Assembly: GCA_027577415.1 (NCBI GenBank)
Contig: JANBQS010000451.1
Coordinates: 1-17,631 of the forward strand
Reading direction: 5' to 3'
DNA length: 17,631 nt
Source of the DNA: Coemansia sp. RSA 922
Lineage: Eukaryota; Kickxellomycota; Kickxellomycetes; Kickxellales; Kickxellaceae
Positions 1 to 9,310 of this stretch are shown here, piece by piece. Both the position numbers and the translations under genes were made by a program. Under the pieces are notes generated by a model, which had not been told where the DNA came from, did no database searches, and saw only the letters and a list, made by a program, of their open reading frames with translations. Each line of letters opens with the position of its first letter. Position 1 is the stretch's first letter.

Positions 1-700
1 GAGTTTATTGTTGTTTACAAAATAGAACTCTTTATCTTCTCTTTATATTTATCGGAATACATTTTAGTATCACAGAGTCAGTTCCTCACACTGACGTAAT
101 CTACACCAGCTTTACGTGTAATACAACTCTGGGTTTAGGCTCTGATATTGAAAATGCTCACAATGTGGCCACTAGAATCATTTACGAACACAACAAAATT
201 ACACTTGGCTCATCACAGCAATAAGTGTGCAGTATCATTCAACTTAACCATGCTGGCCTGTGGAGTGCGCGCAAGTGACAATGGACGTAGGCTTTGGTCA
301 AACAGATAAATGGGCAAAGTGCCAGTACAGTTTAGCATATTGAATACATATAAAAGTACCCTGTAGACATGACGCCAGGTCAGAGTGACAAGTGACATTA
401 AACCCTTAGTTTCCTTTTGGAACTCAGAGTGGGCTGTCTTTTTCCTAATTGAGCTTAGGCCGAGCAAATAGCACAAAGCGAGAAAGACAGTGTGCAGTCA
501 AGCTGAATTGGGCAAAAGAAGGTCTTGCATCTTTGTGTCTGTTTGACAGTGTGGAGCAAAAGAACGGGAGGGGGTGTCTGGTAGTAAAAAAAAGGAGTGG
601 GAGAAAGAGAAGAGAGCCTTAGGCTACTTTTTTTTCCTGTCTCTGAATAACACATTTTTATTCACTCTTGCTAAAAGCTAAAGCTACACCTTGTTATTCA
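1..700. other. Noncoding left flank
   Basis: I see no convincing gene here. Minus-strand open frames at 213-476 and 455-655 have no family resemblance and read as chance frames. A TATA-like element (catataaaag) lies near 346. It is about 350 bp from the ATG at 701, too far for a simple core promoter unless the transcript has a long or spliced leader. The stretch just upstream of 701 is purine-rich, then T-rich. Confidence 0.5.
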
Positions 701-1054
701 ATGTCTGATACTACTCCTCCTAGTGAGTTGCTCAATGATGAGCAAATAGGCGAGTTTGCAATGAGGAACAGCGAAATATGCTTGATTGTTGGCTCTTTTG
801 ACCTTTCAATGGCTCAAAAAGTGTGTAAACTGTATCAGAGCATGAATAAGAATATCCCTATAGCTGTTGTTTGTCTTGTTAATTATAATGGCGAGTTATT
901 CAATCCCCCGTGGCCTCTCAACCTTGGTGACATTTGTGTTTGCCACTATAAAGACGGACAGCCTGCCCCCTTTCCAAAGGAGCCAGGTAACGGGCCTGTG
1001 AGCATTGTGTATGACATTGAGGAATTTCAGAAAAACAACTTTTTTGAAAGGTGA
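701..1054 (+). CDS. Small alpha/beta protein, family copy 1 (117 aa), unknown function
   Basis: Function not recognised. The ATG at 701 is chosen because the frame extends upstream only to a TTG and the family pattern begins shortly after this Met. Predicted order: helix (residues 9-22), hydrophobic strand ICLIVGSF, helix LSMAQKVCKLYQSM, strand IPIAVVCLV, a Pro-rich loop, strand DICVCHYKDG, then GPVSIVYDIEEF near the end. The HYKDGQ stretch recalls the fourth-strand region of thioredoxin-fold proteins (F-x-K-D-G), but the position of the catalytic CxxC holds GSFDLS, so no redox activity is expected from that site. The one C-x-C (ICVC) lies in the late strand. There is no signal peptide, membrane segment or ER-retention tail. 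It is the most divergent of the seven family-like genes, together with the copy at 2020. Coding is likely; the family link is an inference from pattern. Confidence 0.7.
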   Translation: MSDTTPPSELLNDEQIGEFAMRNSEICLIVGSFDLSMAQKVCKLYQSMNKNIPIAVVCLVNYNGELFNPPWPLNLGDICVCHYKDGQPAPFPKEPGNGPVSIVYDIEEFQKNNFFER

Positions 1055-1910
1055 CAAGCTCTTAAAGGCAGGGCTATAATGTAACACACATTATGTAAGC
1101 CAAGTAGGGTGTAGTGGAGCAGGAGAGATTATCGTCAAATAGCTTCCAAGCAAAAAAAAAAGTGGCAAGCATGGGTGCCAGTAAAACAGTTTCAAGGCAT
1201 TATCCTATTTGAAGCAATAAAGAATAGTCTTGTCCTCTTTTTGTCAGATACTTTCCCTTTTCCCAACAAACGTGCCAAAATATCTAAAGAGAGCAATTGG
1301 TGAGAAAAGGCCTTTCTGTCATGTTCCTTTACTTTCCCAATTTGGGCATGAGAGAAAACACAAAGGCAAGCATGTCTCTGTGTGTTTGTCAGCAAGACTT
1401 GTTTCATGTGCTTTTTCTGTCCGCCTTTCTAACAATGTGCCAAGTCAAACTAAAGGCATTGGGGGTGTAGGATTTCGGCGTTCAGCGACGACATCCGACA
1501 TTATTTATTGCTGCCTAATTTCTACGGCTATGATCAACGGCGCCTCGATCACAAGCAGTAGCGCCGTTACTGCCCCACGGACCGTTTGCCCCTATATAAG
1601 GGCCCACGCACCAGCAGCCGCAGATGAGTTAGGCAATCACCTTTTATCTTTATTACTTTTTATTTATTCAAATACAAAAGACGTAAGGACTGGTGAACTT
1701 AGGCGTTAGCCGCAAACAACTCGCATACTCCAAACCAACAGGGGGGATGGCCCCCCACCCAACAAGAGCAGGGTCTCTTTGTCACTCTCACTGGGCAGAG
1801 GACGGTAGTTTGCAAGTAGACTTGGTTCCCCCAACCAACCAAATGGGCATGCCTCCCACAGCTGCAACAGTTTGGAGAGAAAGAAAATCGCCTTGCAAGA
1901 GGTATAAAAA
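1055..1910. other. Intergenic region between family copies 1 and 2
   Basis: There is no supported gene. The forward frame 1230-1709 and the reverse frame 1192-1407 are long enough to notice but resemble no family and have mixed, low-complexity composition. The stretch contains one CAAAGGC heptamer at 1361-1367, two related AAAGGCA sites (near 1064 and 1452), and the dyad/TATA element listed separately. The 1690-2019 interval is open in the frame of copy 2, but it contains that gene's TATA box, so it is taken as promoter rather than coding. Confidence 0.5.
1536..1600. promoter_or_regulatory. Dyad plus TATA element with no evident gene
   Basis: A perfect 8-bp inverted repeat (aacggcgc at 1536-1543, gcgccgtt at 1561-1568) has a 17-nt spacer. 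A second dyad overlaps it (gcagta at 1555-1560, tactgc at 1568-1573). A strong TATA (cctatataag) follows at 1591-1600. The block is clearly GC-richer than its surroundings. On the + side the first ATG (1624) is followed at once by a stop (ATG AGT TAG). On the - side an ATG near 1503 opens only an 18-codon frame. It looks like a real core promoter with an operator-like dyad, but the transcript is unknown. Confidence 0.4.
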
Positions 1911-1922
1911 GGCTTGCAGATT
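1911..1922 (+). promoter_or_regulatory. TATA box of family copy 2
   Basis: The sequence ggtataaaaagg lies about 100 bp upstream of the ATG at 2020. With a start site about 30 bp downstream, this gives a leader of about 70 nt that is A/C-rich and free of ATGs, as in many fungal leaders. The same TATAAAAA-type box precedes other copies of this family. Confidence 0.6.
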
Positions 1923-2019
1923 CCCTAAACCCAAATACACTCTACCTCACTCATCAGCAAACACACCCTATTACCTATTTTGTCACTTTGAAGCCTACAA
2001 AGCAAAAAAATTCACAACA

Positions 2020-2403
2020 ATGTTTGTTAACCCAGCAGTACCAATTGAAATATCGACTGATGCTGATATGAATGAGTTCTTTAATAACAACGATAGTGGA
2101 TGCATGATTATTGCATCTAGCAACGAGTGCCTATTAGAAGAATTCTACACTTTACTAGTGTCGATAAAGATAACTACACCAACGGCTATACTGCATACAA
2201 ACAAGTATGAGGGTATGAAGTTTGTTATTGAAACCGATGTAACAGGTGAGGGTATATTTCCAGCATACTATGTTCCAATGCTAGATCAGGGTGAAATGTT
2301 TCCAATTCCTGAACACCTTAATGATCAACTTGGCGAAGCATGTAGGAAAATGGCGAAAGAAAAGGATCTTATTAAAAGGTACACTATGAGATTAGCAAAC
2401 TAG
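2020..2403 (+). CDS. Small alpha/beta protein, family copy 2 (127 aa), unknown function
   Basis: Function not recognised. The ATG at 2020 is chosen because it sits after an A-rich leader (cacaacaATG) downstream of a clear TATA box. The same frame is open further upstream, but that stretch covers promoter sequence. Predicted order: strand PIEIS, helix DADMNEFFNNN, strand CMIIASS, helix ECLLEEFYTLLVSI, strand PTAILHTN, a loop of about 25 residues, strand FPAYYVPMLDQGEMFPI, then a helix starting at PEHLNDQL and continuing into a basic amphipathic tail. The IPEHL stretch matches the L/I-P-x-D/E-I/L signature of the right-flank copies. No CxxC, signal peptide or membrane segment is seen. The charged C-terminal tail (KEKDLIKRYTMR) is peculiar to this copy. 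Thioredoxin-like fold is possible, not proven. Confidence 0.75.
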   Translation: MFVNPAVPIEISTDADMNEFFNNNDSGCMIIASSNECLLEEFYTLLVSIKITTPTAILHTNKYEGMKFVIETDVTGEGIFPAYYVPMLDQGEMFPIPEHLNDQLGEACRKMAKEKDLIKRYTMRLAN

Positions 2404-2867
2404 ATAAAGTAGGGGTGAAATAAAAAGGGGGCGTGCCTGTAATTTACAAATGACTGTTGTAAATTAGTTGATTCGTAGTGTCGGCTACGTATCAAAATAC
2501 ATTATCAGCTAGACTCTTCATCGTTTGCCTAATGTTAAACAATAAAGATATTTACAAGTGCGCTGGTACATGACACTAGTATAATTTGCGCTCTAGTAAG
2601 ACAGTCCGTGTATTCACGAGTAAAAACACTCTAGTTTCTTTTCCTTTTTTGGTAGTTTGGGTGAGGGGGTAAAGCTCCATTGAAAATAAATACTCATCTC
2701 TTGATCTCACTGGCAAATGTACATTCACAGACAAAAAGGAGTCGTTCCTTATTATCGTACTTATTCTGTTATCAATCGATAATCCGTGATATGCAATCAC
2801 GGCATACATGTACATTCTGTAATAACAGGCTGTATATTCGGAAACAGACAAAAAAAAATTGATTGAC

Positions 2868-3047
2868 ATGAAAGAAAAAAATTCACACGGTAGAGAGAAA
2901 GAGAAAGTGTCCACACGAGCTCCACTATTACTGCCAGCACATGAGCAGAGGGAATGGTTTTTGTCATTGAGTGATATCGATTTAACTGCGCCTCTAAAAA
3001 AAAAAGATTTTTGTGAGGATATCACTTGGGAACGTTTTGAGCAGTAA
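2868..3047 (+). CDS. Possible 59-codon ORF, doubtful
   Basis: A short frame starts ATG AAA GAA at 2868 and ends at 3047. The N-terminal half is Lys/Glu-rich and follows an A tract, as chance frames do. The C-terminal half (LSLSDIDLTAPLKKKDF and on to the end) has more protein-like composition. I recognise no family, and no flanking splice sites were found that would join it to another exon. It could be a relic, a real microprotein or chance. Confidence 0.15.
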   Translation: MKEKNSHGREKEKVSTRAPLLLPAHEQREWFLSLSDIDLTAPLKKKDFCEDITWERFEQ

Positions 3048-3073
3048 CTAAAAGTGGCCCGTGCACGAGATGG

Positions 3074-3136
3074 AGGGGGGGAAGGAAAATGCAAAAAAAG
3101 CATGTATGACTCACACCCTAAAAAAGTAGTGACGTC
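3074..3136 (+). promoter_or_regulatory. Candidate stress/cAMP elements upstream of trehalase
   Basis: An AGGGG core of the type bound by stress-response zinc-finger factors starts at 3074, inside a G run. A TGACGTC site of the CRE/ATF type lies at 3130-3136. Both are 230-300 bp upstream of the trehalase ATG. Stress and cAMP control of neutral trehalase is known in other fungi. Use of these sites here is inference from short motifs. Confidence 0.3.
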
Positions 3137-3370
3137 TCCTCCTCCCTTCCCCCCCCCCCAATCCACAATTCACACTATGCAATCTCCACGCCATCTAATA
3201 GGCAGAGGGCCCATGCGCGCGTGCAATTTGCCGATCATCACCCTCCCCAAAAATAGCAGTGTACTCACTCTCCGCCTTTTGAAAGAGAAATAAATAGACA
3301 GGAGTGTCCTTTCCCTTTTTCTTTCGCCCAGAACGACATCTTTCTCTATTTTTCTTTTTTTTTGTTTACT

Positions 3371-5834
3371 ATGGCCGATACTCAGCATACCGGCGATGTG
3401 CATGCGCCACCTAGCGAGTACTATAGTGGACCACTGGCTTTAAGGTCAGCAGGTATTAATCGGTCGAGGTCACGCAACTACCAGGTAAGAAGGAAAAGAA
3501 AAAAGAATAGAATAACTCATATATAATTTAACACACATACTAAACACTCCAAAAACAAATTATTAGAGGACTTACCCGCAGTTTCACGCACAACAGGACG
3601 ATACGCAAAGCAAAGTGAGGCGTCGTGGATCAATTGACGATAAATCACGCCACCCACGTAGGTTCCTCATAGACATAGCCACGATTGAACGGGCGATATT
3701 GGAGCAAGAGGATACAAACGGCGACTACCAGATAACGATCGAGGACAGCGGACCCAAAGTACTCAAAGTACCCACCGCGGCCAGCAACGGTAACCGCACA
3801 ATGGAGATCCGCGGCACATACATGCTGTCCAATTTGCTGCAGGAAATGGCGCTTGCCAAAGACTGCGGCCTCCGCCAGGTGGTTATTGACGAGGACAGGC
3901 TGAGCGAGAACCCTGTTAACCGCTTATCGCGCATGATACGCACCACGTTCTGGAACGGGTTGGTCAGGTGTATGGACGAGGCTGGGATCCAAAAGATCTG
4001 CGCGGATCCAAAAAACACCAAGCCCGGCGCCCAGCCCATTATATACGTGCCTTACGGGGACCCACACGCGTTGGAGTACTATACGGGCGTGGCGCGCGAT
4101 CTCTCCTCGCTCAATATCAAAGTCGTCAGGCTTCCGCAAGACATTACGCCACAGTACGTCAAATCGATTAACGACCAATTCGGCATTCTCACATTGGCTG
4201 CTGACGTCACACACGATGCAGGCGGCCGATTGGTGTACAAGCCCTTGCCGTTTGTCGTGCCCGGGGGCCGCTTCAACGAGCAGTACGGGTGGGACAGCTA
4301 CTTTGAGGCCTTGGGTCTGCTGGCTGACGGGCGTGTGCAGTTGGCGAAGAACATGGTCGACAATTTCGTCTATGAGATCAAGCACTATGGCAAGATTCTT
4401 AATGCCAATCGGTCCTACTACCTGACTCGCTCTCAGCCCCCGTTTCTCACCGACATGGCGCTCAAAGTATACGACGCTACTGGTGACACCGAGTGGCTCC
4501 AGGGAGCGCTTTCTGCTGCTATTACGGAGTATCTTAGTGTGTGGACGTGTGAGCCCAGATTGGATCCCACCACGGGTCTGAGCTGCTACCATCCGACGGG
4601 AATTGGCATGCCGCCGGAGACAGAGAGCACGCACTTTGACCACATCGTCGGGCCCTATGCCGAGCGGCTAGGCATCGAAGTGTCCGAGTACAAGCGACTC
4701 TACGCAGCAGACGCTATCCACGAGCCGGAGCTGGACGCGTATTTTGTGCACGACCGAGCCGTCCGCGAGTCAGGCCACGACACCACGTACAGGCTGGAGC
4801 GTCGCTGTGCGAGCCTGGCTACTGTCGATCTTAACTGTCTTTTGTACCGCTATGAGGCCGATCTAGCCAGCGCCATTGACGAGCATTTCGGCGGTCAAAT
4901 GACTACCGACATTGGTGTTACGACGGCGGATGAGTGGCGGAAGCGTGCAGAGGAGAGGCGTGTTGCGATGGACAAGTATTTGTGGAATGAGGCCAAGGGT
5001 CTTTACTTTGACTACGATGTTGAGCTTAAGGAGCAGTCGGCCTACGAGTCTGTTACCGCGCTGTGGGCACTGTGGGCGGGCTGCGCGTCCCATGACCAGG
5101 CCACAAGGCTTGTTGACGCTGCCTGCCGCCGGTTCGAGGCTGCCGGTGGGCTAGTCAGCGGAACCGAGGAGTCGCGCGGCCGCATCACTCTGCTCAGACC
5201 CAACCGACAGTGGGACTACCCGTACGGATGGGCGCCACACCAGATGCTGGCATGGTGCGGACTATACGCCTACGGCTATGCCAGCGTGGCGCGACGCCTG
5301 GCGTACCGGTGGCTGTATACGATCACCCGAGCATTTGTTGACTTTAACGGCGTCGTGCCCGAGAAATTCGACGTCGTCGGGATGACCCACCGCTTCCAAG
5401 TAGAGTATGGCAACGTTGGCGTGGATTTCAAAATGGTGCCACGCGAGGGATTCGGCTGGATGAACGCATCATACCAGGTGGGACTTACTTATTTGACTTC
5501 GCATATGAGGCGCGCGCTGGGTGCGCTGACCGAGCCCGAGGTGTTTTTCGCGAGGGCTGGGTGGTCGACTGATGCGTCGGCTTCGCATACGCCGGCTTCT
5601 ACGCCGAAACCTGTCCCTGTGTTTGCTATGGCTGATGCTAGGAGACTGAGAGGCAACTCGGCTTTGCATTGCGCGTTGGAGGCAGTGCTAACGACCACTG
5701 ACAACCCAGCATACTTTGATCTCCCACTGACCGCCGTTGATGACGACCCTAGGTCGCCTGCCTCGCCAGGAGACACTGATTCCACCGCGGATAACAGCGA
5801 CACAGGTGAGACTGGCAATAAGGAACTTTTATAA
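3371..5834 (+). CDS. NTH1: Neutral trehalase (GH37), two exons, 788 aa
   Basis: Cytosolic alpha,alpha-trehalase that hydrolyses trehalose to two glucoses during recovery from stress. Exon 1 is 3371-3484 (38 codons from MADTQHTG) and exon 2 is 3582-5834. Joining them keeps frame and gives ...RNYQ-FHAQQDDTQSK, as expected for fungal neutral trehalases. Visible features: a PKA-type site RRGS at residues 52-55; the calcium-binding loop with D82, N84, D86, Q88 and E92, followed by SGPK; GH37 signature 1, PGGRFNEQYGWDSY, at 265-278; GH37 signature 2, QWDYPYGWAP, at 581-590. D438 in SGHDT is the probable catalytic acid, and E632 in PEKFD a probable catalytic base region (assigned by family alignment from memory). 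There is no signal peptide, which distinguishes it from acid trehalases. Length is close to that of the family. The C-terminal 100 residues (Ser/Thr/Asp-rich tail) are poorly conserved. It converges with the CSC1-like gene, with 83 bp between stops. Confidence 0.97.
3485..3581 (+). other. Intron of trehalase gene (97 nt)
   Basis: Phase-0 intron with donor CAG|GTAAGA and acceptor CCCGCAG|TTT. Splicing joins the 38-codon first exon to the conserved FHAQQDDTQSKVRRRGS region. Without it the first ATG-initiated exon would not be in continuous frame with the enzyme. Confidence 0.9.
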
Positions 5835-5917
5835 ACAAATTTTAAAAAACAGTATTTATATAACAAATTAAAACAATATTTTAAAGTACAAGGATATAAC
5901 AAAGTAACAAAGTTTTT
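5835..5917. other. Shared 3' region of convergent trehalase and CSC1-like genes
   Basis: Only 83 bp separate the two stop codons. The stretch is strongly A/T-rich (tttaaaaaacagtatttatataac...). The two 3' ends therefore probably overlap or share cleavage signals. Confidence 0.6.
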
Positions 5918-8683
5918 TCACATTGGGCGTGTCCGCTGATAATGAGCCACTCCTTCTTTATCGGAAGCTTCCACGCTAGCAAGAGAAAAGTCCATATCAG
6001 CACATACTTTGCCTCTTGGCGATATTTCGGCGCCCTGAGTGATAACAAGAATAGTGCCTTGGCCATAGTACTCGACTTCCCAGAGCAGCCTAGCGAACAA
6101 CACAGAGTTGCCCATTGGCACCCAGAGATTACTCACTGGTTTCGCACGAATAGCAGGACACGCAAACAACCTCGACAATTCTGCCGCATCCTCACCCAAA
6201 GTCAATCGAGAGTCGCGCATACCAAGGCGGTTAGCAGTATCGCCAATCGTCTCCGTAGTCAATTGCCGGGGTACTACGGGTCTGGGTTCGTCCGAGTCGC
6301 TGACTTTTTCTCTTAGAACGCTGGGGAATGTCCAAATCGCTAGACGAAGTAGGAAACTCGGTACTACTGATCCGTACATAATGTAGATCCAGTTCCGCCG
6401 CCTATGCCGCTGCTCCGCCACTAATGGCTCTTCTAGATGTTTATCGGAAGGGCCGAGCTTATTACCAACGACATTGGGTATTTCGCCCGCTAGATGTGGC
6501 GTCCTCTCGACGTCGGCGGCCTTTTTCAAAGGTAGATATTTTATCGCTGGCATATACACATCGTCGATATACCAGTGCGCTCCCAAAGTACCGGCTATAA
6601 CACCGAGGACGACGATAACTCGCATAATGGCGTTGACGGAGACTTGGAATTTGGCCACCATCATGAGTAATAGGTAGATCTCCGATATGTACACGGCCAC
6701 TAGCATTTGTTTCACTGCCTTGGGAAACGACAGCCCGCCCAACGACCAGCGCTGGTCGTTATATACGTAGAGGAACTGGTACCGGTAGATGAGGTAGAAT
6801 AGTCCAAAGTAAATAGCCACGAAAATGTTGACAATCGGCGCGATAAACGAGTACGAAAATCCCATTAGGAATATCAGCGAGTGCGTAGGAATATTCGTCG
6901 CCCAGTCAAACCGCGATGGTGTTTCCGCCCGGTATAAAGCGCGTGGAGTACGCGCAAACAAAATCGGCACCAAGTATCTTAGAGCCAAAGGAACACCCTG
7001 CAAGATTTCCTTTGCCGCACCGATAAACGACAACAGCAAAACGTAGATAAGTACGTTGGTCGCCGACAATGGTACTTGAGTCTGGATCAGCTCGACAATC
7101 TTGCCTGGGCTACCAATACTGTTGGCAGCAATAGCCACAATAGAAGACGAAAAGATTGTCACCAAATAGACGTTCCACACTTGGAAGAAATAATACCGAT
7201 GCAATAGCCGCAGGTCAATCTCGCTCCTAGTCGCCGTCCCCTCCAACCTCAAAAGAAGCCTCAAGACGGTAGGCAACATGGTCATCAGCAGTGCGAGAAT
7301 AGCCGAGGGCACAATTCCCGAGAACAGACCAATTGCAAATTCGTTATCGCGTAGCCACGAGAACTGATCCAAAATCGACAAGTTCTTGATCTGCACGAGC
7401 CCCATTAGAAACGCAGTCACCAGGGTCCACACAATAGTCAGCGCTACAGTCACTAGGAACGAAAGGTACCCGCGGATCCGCCTATTCCACGGATTCATAT
7501 CCAAGTTACTCCAGATAACGTCCTGCGGGTCAACATTAGTCGATACACGACCCATTGACAAGGGTTTATAGTCGATGACTGCTTGGGCCGCTAGGTGGGC
7601 GGCGATCTGTTGGTTGAATAATATGAGCGCTGACGACTGTGGCTTATATTCGTGACGGGTCTTGGCGCTTTGTGCGATATAGTGGTTACACATGGCTATT
7701 TCCGATGCGAGGTACTCGAATGCGTCCACGCGCTTACCCCACATACCATGCGTACGCATAGTAGGATGCTTCGGCGCCACATACCCTGGCTGGTCGCTGA
7801 GCGCAGTGCATTTGACAGCATAGGCAGTTAGAAGCTGTTCTAAACGCCTCGCCAGTCTATCGCGCTTGGTCACTATAGCCGCTAGCTCCTTCGACTGCCT
7901 ACTGACGATGACCTGACGTACGCCGCCGGGCAATACATCAAAGATATCCGCTAGTCTCTGCTCGTCCTTCACCAGTTTATCGGGTACGCTAGTAACTAAA
8001 ACCATGTTGGCATTGGCCCTAGACGAGTTCTCGGGGTTAGTCAGCCACCACATACGGAGCTGCGTGTATACGCGTAGTTCGCCGATAATACTCCACATAA
8101 CCCAGCAAACAAGTAACGCAAAGATACCGATATGTGCCCAGATTACGTAGCTCTCTGGTGCGAGGTTGCCGATCGATAGCTGTAAGAGTCCGCGCTTGTT
8201 GTTGGTTCCCAATATGTTTAGCGGTATAAGCGCTGAGCAGGTTATAATGGCTATTACGCTGAACATTATGAACATCGTGCGGATACTACGCAGAAACATG
8301 TATGTGTCGAGACCTGACCGCCGAATTATATCTTCATCGGGAACACGGAGTACTGCAGGTATCCAAGCGAATATACCATCGCCAATCTTTTGCGACCGCT
8401 TCCTAATAAAATTAAACAGAAGGGGTATTTAGCAAATAAAAATCATCCCCGTATAACATGTACTTAATAATATATGTACTTACTCTCGTTCAACTGCATA
8501 GGTGCGTGGCGCATATACTCGTCTGAATCGGGGTCGGAGTAGACAGAATGCAAAGAAAATAACTAGGGCAATGACGATATTGAACACAAGCGATGCAAGA
8601 AAAGTAGCTAGTGAGTTGGACTCGTCTTTGGATTTAGCCGATACCCCATTGTCCGCAAGGAGGTCCTCAATAAAAGATGCCAT
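5918..8683 (-). CDS. CSC1/RSN1-like osmosensitive cation channel, two exons, 894 aa
   Basis: Membrane protein of the CSC1/OSCA/TMEM63 family, which forms osmo- or mechanosensitive calcium-permeable channels. Read on the minus strand: exon 1 is 8683-8484 and exon 2 is 8402-5918. Splicing completes a Glu codon and gives VERE-KRSQKIGDGIFAWIPAVLRVPDEDIIRRSGLDTYMFLR, a typical family N-terminus. Domains in order: N-terminal RSN1-type membrane region, with a first TM in FLASLVFNIVIALVIFFAFC ending in LLRPRFRRVYAPR, and further TMs near residues 108-130 and 150-178; cytosolic loop about 180-375 with the DVIWSNL motif near 361-367; the pore-side multi-TM block from about 378 to 700; and an extracellular/C-terminal fungal extension in the last 100 residues (FACPAI...LWVPMGNS, EVEYYGQG). 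Plasma-membrane location is expected. It is divergent with the PITP gene. Which paralogue it is (CSC1, RSN1 or PHM7 type) cannot be settled here. Confidence 0.93.
8403..8483 (-). other. Intron of CSC1-like gene (81 nt)
   Basis: On the minus strand the donor is GA|GTAAGT and the acceptor TTATTAG|GAAG. It is phase 2. The junction restores a Glu codon and links the first transmembrane segment to the conserved FAWIPAVLR...RRSGLD segment. A branch-like tgctaaata lies about 30 nt before the acceptor. Confidence 0.9.
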
Positions 8684-9310
8684 TATGTATAAAAATGAAA
8701 TGAATATGCAAAAAATGAATGAATGAATGATATGCCGAGAGAAAAAACCTCCAAACCAAGGGATGGAAGGGAAGAAGGGTGCCTCTATATACTAGCACCC
8801 GACATGTTCCTCCCCAAAAAATAGTGTCGCGAGGTTTCTTTGACATATTCCCTCACAAAGACAATGCTGTCATCCCTATTGATAGAAGGTCATCGTTTTT
8901 CTTTCTACGCATTATCTTGTAAAGACGTCCAATTGCTCAGAAAGAACTCGGAAACTAATCAGTCTTTCTAGCTCCACTCCCCCCTCATGTTTATATTTAG
9001 ACATGGACCGTGTCCTCATCTCATCCCCCACTTTTTTCCCTTGCTTTTGGTCCCTACATTTCGTGATCTAATCTTTGATAATCTTTTTGCCGATCATCTT
9101 ATTCTGTCATTTTCTTGGTGCCAAGGAGGCTTAGGGAAAAACTGGCACGCGCCAAGAAGGGAAGGGGTGGGTGGTACCAATATTTCCACCGCCCTTATTG
9201 CGGAGACAACAACAACGAGTCACTTTTATTCCTCTATCGCCTATTATATATATTTTCTTTACACACACACTCCCCCTTTTACAATCTCGAATTTTCATTT
9301 TTTTTAAAGG
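8684..9310. promoter_or_regulatory. Divergent promoter region of CSC1-like and PITP genes
   Basis: 627 bp separate the two start codons with no supported gene inside. A tatata-type element near 8786-8793 is suitably placed for the minus-strand channel gene. An AT-rich stretch (ttatatatattttc, about 9243-9256), followed by a C/T/A-rich leader ending in a T tract, precedes the PITP ATG. A tetranucleotide repeat (about four aatg units, 8714-8730) lies in the channel-gene leader. The forward frame 8987-9307 is T/F-rich and looks like chance. Confidence 0.5.
8714..8730. repeat. Short (AATG)n microsatellite
   Basis: Four tandem aatg units about 30 bp upstream of the CSC1-like start codon. It is short and probably of no functional weight. 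Confidence 0.7.

Larger units (their letters stand above)
2404..3370. other. Intergenic region and trehalase promoter
   Basis: A possible polyadenylation signal (aataaag, about 2540) for copy 2 lies here. The region is rich in homopolymers, including an 11-nt C run at 3149-3159 and T tracts just before 3371. A 196-codon reverse frame (2576-3166) has low-complexity Ser/Phe-rich composition and no family resemblance, so I do not call it. The last 300 bp before 3371 should be the trehalase promoter. Confidence 0.5.

Noticed and set aside
1192..1407. Possible second exon on the minus strand joined to an 18-codon frame starting near 1503
   Set aside because: The short upstream frame (MSDVVAERRN...) looked gene-like next to the TATA, but I found no usable donor before its stop, so no joined model can be supported.
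1230..1709. 159-codon forward frame between copies 1 and 2
   Set aside because: It starts from a non-ATG codon, runs across the dyad/TATA element and lacks any family pattern.
2576..3166. 196-codon minus-strand frame between copy 2 and trehalase
   Set aside because: Translated from homopolymer-rich sequence, with no domain pattern, no promoter and no homology I recognise.
3924..4643. 239-codon minus-strand frame inside the trehalase gene
   Set aside because: It lies antisense to strongly conserved GH37 coding sequence; long shadow frames are expected opposite GC-rich coding DNA and it resembles no family.
5489..5902. 137-codon minus-strand frame over the trehalase 3' end
   Set aside because: It overlaps the trehalase tail in antisense and starts in the AT-rich convergent spacer; composition is Ser/Val-rich with no family match.
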